Of a DNA stretch of 64,000 nt, positions 59,251 through 64,000 are shown piece by piece. The DNA comes from Anopheles merus (taxonomy: Eukaryota; Arthropoda; Insecta; Diptera; Culicidae), in contig NC_054084.1 of assembly GCF_017562075.2 (NCBI RefSeq), positions 6,427,501-6,491,500 of the forward strand, written 5' to 3'. Made by a program: the position numbers and the translations under genes. The stretch's first letter is position 1. The number at the start of each line of letters is the position of its first letter. The notes below the pieces were generated by a model. That model was given only the letters and a program-made list of their open reading frames with translations, was not told the origin of the DNA and did not search any database.

Positions 59251-62200
59251 GACAGACGTACAGCTCCCTTCCAAGGCTGAAAATGAAACTTTAGCCCTTC
59301 TTCGATGTAAGAATTCCCCCATCTTCATAACTTTCTTACACAGAGGAGCTGTAGATGGAGACCCCGAACCCCACACGAAGCGAATGAAGAAAGACTGTGC
59401 GTGTGTGTGTGTGTGTGTGTGTGCCTCTAGAATCTCCCACCTTATCGTCCACAGGGATCCTTCCCATCGCAGCAAAGGCAACTTGTGCGAAGCATCCAGA
59501 AGCACCACTTCCTATCGGGTCCGTTACCCCATTACACTCGACAGTGAAGAAGGAACACAGACACACACACACACATAGAGGGCACACAGGCACACAGAGA
59601 GAAGGCAGCATCACCCAGTGGATGGATGCTTCACGGGCCAACAACCAACCCTCGTCTAGCAGTGTCTAGCATCGTCGTTTTAATTCCATCCCGCCTCCCT
59701 CCAAATCCCAAGCGCAAAATCGGGAGTGAGGGGGGTTGGACGACGACTTAAGATTAATTAATTTTTATATTTTCCGACCCGAAACCGTCCGACCGGGCGT
59801 CTCGGGCGGGAAGCCCCGGCCGAGAGATAAGACTTCTTGAGCGGCGAAACCTTCAAACGGGCAGTGAGATGGAAGAAGGAGGCGACGACCGACCGACCGA
59901 CCGACGGACCGACAACTCCCAATCCCAAGGCCTGCTTGTGTTTCTTCTGCTCCCGTGTCCGAAAACTCCATCCAAGACAGCCAAGACAAATGCGCTACCA
60001 ACCCCGCGTCCGCTGCCGCCTTCCCACACACCCAGCCACACAACTCCCCTCGTCATTTTCTTCATTTTCGTTGACGGGGCAGAGGTTTCGGTTTTTTTCC
60101 TTTCTCTGCTGTCGGTCGCTTGTGTTCGTTCGCCTTGCGTGCCGGAGAAGGAGGAGGAGGAGAGTTTTTTGTTGTTGTTGGTCCGCTTTGTTTCTCCTCC
60201 AATTACTCGCACTGCGTCCAAAAACCCGTACACTGAAGGATGACGAAGGGATGAAGGGCGCCGTTTTGATGAAAAAAAACCCCGTGCCCCGTGTGGTGGA
60301 ACAGTGAGGCACAAAATTCGATTCGCACACTCCCTCTGGTGGTGCTGCTATTGCTGCTGCTGAATGCCACGAACGGCCACGAGCAATGGTGGCCCTTTCT
60401 TCTCCTCTTTCCTTCCTTCGGTTTCCCCCCCCCCCCTCTTTCCATCCCATTGCAAACCTTTGTCCTGTCACTCGCCTGGGCACTGGGAGTGTGTGTACAT
60501 TTTTTCTTTCTCTACACTCTGCGCCCAAGCCACACACACACACACACACACAGGGCAATAACGGGACGAAAGGGAGAGTGGGAAGTGTTTTTAATTTGTT
60601 CCTTCAACTTTCACGCGTTTTTCTGTTCCTTTGGTGGACGGTTTCAGGGTGGTTTGGTGTTGTCCCTTTCCCCTAGAAGAGAGCCGGAACGGAAAAGCTT
60701 TCTACTTTTGCTTCCCTGCATTGTTGAGTCGTTTGTGTGACGTCTATTTCTAATCTGCTTTTGTGTGTGCGAAATTATAGTATTTTTATTCTTTTTAGTA
60801 AACTTTTTTAAGTATAAATTTACTAAAAATTATACATTAAACGTTAAAATGTATTATAAATTTCGTTAAGATGCGATATTCCATAAAGAGAACTAAAATA
60901 CTGTGAATAATCACAAACTGTTGTGACGATTGCATACCTTTAGGCGGTTTTCGCTGTGGAAAAGCTTTTGAGGCATTTTACTCCGTGCTACCTGTTGATG
61001 AACCTGTAGCATCTTATAGAATGCACCAGAACGGTTGGATTTGTCTGATGCATGATTGTATTTACTTAAAAATGTTATCCTTATTCACTTTTCTTTAATA
61101 ATTCCTAAGCACTGCCAAATATCAATAGCTTTGGCGTAAAATCGTATAAAAAAATATCTCACAATCTTCTTCTCTCTCTCCTTTACCATCGCTCGACAAG
61201 CGCGAAAGTGAAAAATTTAATCATTTTCCACGGTTCAACGTTCCTACCAAATATTGACCAATTGATGGAAGAAACTAATCCCAGCGTCGGTACCACCTAC
61301 CGTCATTCGTGCGCTTCGTTGGATGCCAGCAGGGAAGGGGCGTTGGAAAACCCTCCAACTGAAGGCAGCAACTTTTTCTGTACCTCTTGCACACCGGAAA
61401 GATCACCAACGGGACTGGAACCATCTTAGGGCTGGGAAAACCCCCACACTGACGCTCTATTTCTTGTTTGTACGCCAGGAATGAAGAGGTGAGAAGGATA
61501 CAAGGGAAAGGTAGTGTTTGGTGGCTCGTGGACCCTGCGAATCCTGGTGCCGTTTCTTCTAATTCAACCCATCCTAAGGTGTGTGTGTGTGAGTTGTTGC
61601 TTGAGCGTAGTTCCAGTGTGCCAAGCACCCCTTATTCCTTATCAGAAGCAAAAAAGGGAAGAGAGAAGGAAGAGGGCGTTGAAGATTGCTACCATTCCCA
61701 AAGTACGTGGGTTGATGAGGGTTAGCGCGATGGGAGGTAAGAAACGGGGTGCAGGAAAAGCTGAAGATTTCTCATCCTCAAACTCAAACCCAAACCCAAA
61801 AACCTCCCCAGTAAGCAAAGTCTTCTTACTGTGCCAAGTACGGCAGTGAGGAGGGAGTTTTTCCGTACCAAAGTCAACGTCCAACCAGTAAATGGACCGA
61901 GAGAGGTTGAGGTGGAAGAGAAAAAGCGCGGGAGGGTTTGAGGCACCAAAGCATCGACCAACGCAGAACAGAAGGGAGCCGGCGAAGACGAAGGCACAAA
62001 AAAAATGAAAGAAAGAAAGCCACGAAAAGCAAAGAAGTAGAAAGAAAGGGGGAAATGGGATCCGGTTTTTCCGAAGCGCGTCTCAACGGCCGTTCGGACG
62101 GCCCCCCCCCCCCCCCCTGGGCGGTACGGTACGGTGTTCCGCCTCGGAACGGACATTCTTCTTCGACGTCGCTTTGAGTTTCCTTCTGCCGCCTCACAAC

Positions 62201-64000
62201 AACCCACCCAACGAAAGGGAGAGAAAGAGAGGTGGGTGGATGGGTGGGTAAAACTGTCAGGAATTAAAAAAGATGGATGACATGGGGGATGAACGGTTTC
62301 GCTTCTTGGAATGTCTCCCACTCCTTGCTGTAAGGGAATGGAAGCTTGAGGGGAAGGGGGAACGAGAAGATGAAGGAAATGGAAGACGAAGGTGAGCTTC
62401 TCCGTTCGGTTTCGGTTCGGATGGACGGATTTTCCCTTTTTATCCACCACCACCACCACCACCAGCACCATCCCAAAACACCCACCGACCCACCCACTCC
62501 GCCTTCATCTTCAGCGGAAGCGGTGCGGCGGATGGGAGAGTTAGGATGGGTCGGGGGACACGTTGGCACGTTTTTGCGACTGCCGGTGGCGGTCGCGCGT
62601 TCGCCTTCATTTCTTCCATCTTTTTTCCCCGCTGCCCTGTACAAGCGCGCCTGCCCGCCGACTGGAGGGGGAGGGAGGAAAAACGGAAGGGGCCACGCGC
62701 AGCACACGCGGGACGGCAAAATGGAAAAGTTCCATCATCGAACCGTTCTCCCGCTGCTGCTGCTGCTGCCGCTTCCACTCCCCCCCCTCCCGCCCAATGG
62801 GTTTTTCGTGGGAGCTGAAGGGGAGGAAAAACGCCCAAAAACCCAAAATGCCGAACGGACTCGGAGTTTTTCTTCTGCGGTTGGTTGTGTAAGTGCGGCG
62901 GTGGGAAAGAAGGTGGTGCAAGAGGGTGACCGGGGGTTCTGTGACGGGATAGACACACACACACACACACAGAGCCACACGCAGCATCGAAACACGTGGC
63001 TGAGGGGTATTTCGCTTCCACCGCTTCTCATTCCCTTTTTTTTCGCTTTGACACGGGAAAGCAAAACGACGGGAAAAAAGGCATCAGCTCAAGGGGAGTT
63101 GGGTTGGGTGGAAGGACTGCTGCTGCTACTGCTGCTTTTGCCGCGCCACCTCAGCACCAGTACACCACGGTTTTTGGGATGGATTTTTATGAAGAAAATG
63201 AGTTTCTGATGAAGACTGCCTGCCAACCCACACCCACCCATGAGGAGGGAGCAAGAAAGGGGGGCAAAAACCGAACGGAAGTGAGCAAGAAATTTGGCCG
63301 GCTTCCCAAAAAAAAGAGGAGGGAAAGGCAAAGATGGAAAGAGAAGAGAGAGAGACAGAGAGAGAGAGAGGGGGGGGGGAAAAAGAAAAACGACGGGACA
63401 TCATCGAAACGGCACAGTCGGGGCGGCAACTGTAGTGGGGGACGTCTTAGCATCGACTTTCCTTTTTCCCTTGAAGCCATCCCACCCCAAATCAGGGAGG
63501 CTACATACACACACACACACACCCCCCGAAGCAGGGGCGCAAGAAAAGAAAAGCAAAAAGGGATGGACGGGATATTCGATTGCGGTTCAATTAAGAGATT
63601 GGACCGTCCCGGGGGCAGCCGGACGAACGTGCACACATACAGAGAGGGGTGGGAGAGTGGAGGGGGAAACAAGAAGGGCAAGTCAAAAGTTATGAGCTGT
63701 CGCTGGTTCCGCCGCTGGTCGCTGTGGGATGGGGAAGGAGGATGGAAAAAATTGGATGGACACGCAGGGATTCGGGTTTCAGTGCTGGGAAATCGTTCCT
63801 TTCAATTCAATAAACGCACACACACACACAAACGCGGTATGACGGAGGCACAACAGTGTCCACTGTCCTCTTATCCCTCCCTTGTTCACGTGCTGTCCAG
63901 TACAAACAACTAGCGAAAGCAGTGCAAACAATTCCCTGCCCGTCGAGGCGTTTTTCGGTAACAAATATTAATAAACCCAACCCTGTATACGTGTGTGTGC
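57032..64000. other. Probable long NOL4 intron or upstream DNA, no gene seen
   Basis: Seven kilobases with many chance frames but no domain, signal peptide or consistent splice pattern on either strand. AT-rich to about 57560, then mixed with GC-rich and purine/pyrimidine-skewed blocks, CA/GT microsatellites (59036-59056, 59207-59246, 59398-59421), a C run at 62103-62117 and CAC repeats near 62442-62465. It would be intron if the NOL4 5' exons lie further right. Confidence 0.6.
59207..59246. repeat. (CA)20 microsatellite
   Basis: Uninterrupted CA run in the non-coding right-hand region. Confidence 0.95.

Overview
The window looks like nuclear DNA of a mosquito, most likely Anopheles. Genes are split by many short GT-AG introns (about 65-120 bases), codon third positions are GC-rich, and non-coding DNA is AT-rich and full of CA, GA, CT and AAT microsatellites. 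The gene set (takeout-type juvenile hormone binding protein, CLIP-domain protease, SMG5, MEGF8, REPS, ATP9, NOL4) fits a dipteran. Species cannot be fixed from the sequence alone. Exon borders below were read by hand from splice sites and checked for reading phase.

Layout from left to right. Positions 1-5522 (minus) hold a REPS-type EH-domain endocytic adaptor that runs off the left edge. Divergent from it, 8265-13349 (plus) encodes the nonsense-mediated decay factor SMG5. After a long gene-poor stretch come a secreted takeout/JHBP-family protein at 18102-21206 (plus) and a secreted CLIP-domain trypsin-like protease at 24416-31040 (plus), both with TATA-type promoters. The protease meets, tail to tail, an ATP9-class P4-ATPase (phospholipid flippase) at 32356-38089 (minus) that has two possible first exons. 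Divergent from the flippase, 40035-49510 (plus) encodes MEGF8, a very large membrane protein of CUB, EGF, kelch and PSI domains. An intronless coiled-coil gene resembling ODF2 follows at 51919-53922 (plus). It converges on a NOL4 orthologue at 54932-57031 (minus), whose 5' part lies beyond the right edge. The last 7 kb is probably NOL4 intron.

The genes do not form a pathway; this is an ordinary eukaryotic neighbourhood of divergent and convergent housekeeping, signalling and secreted-protein genes. The most interesting signals lie outside the main exons. Two related non-autonomous DNA transposons with hAT hallmarks (8-base target duplications fitting nTnnnnAn, TAGTG-type ends) carry degenerate satellite-like interiors. 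Each sits 4-8 bases inside a 5' splice site. Two short, coding-like terminal exons on the minus strand (16296-16436 and 26087-26173) have no parent gene that I could find. The flippase has phase-matched alternative starts, and NOL4 has an in-frame, stop-free 93-base intron. I did not find a convincing new multi-gene system.
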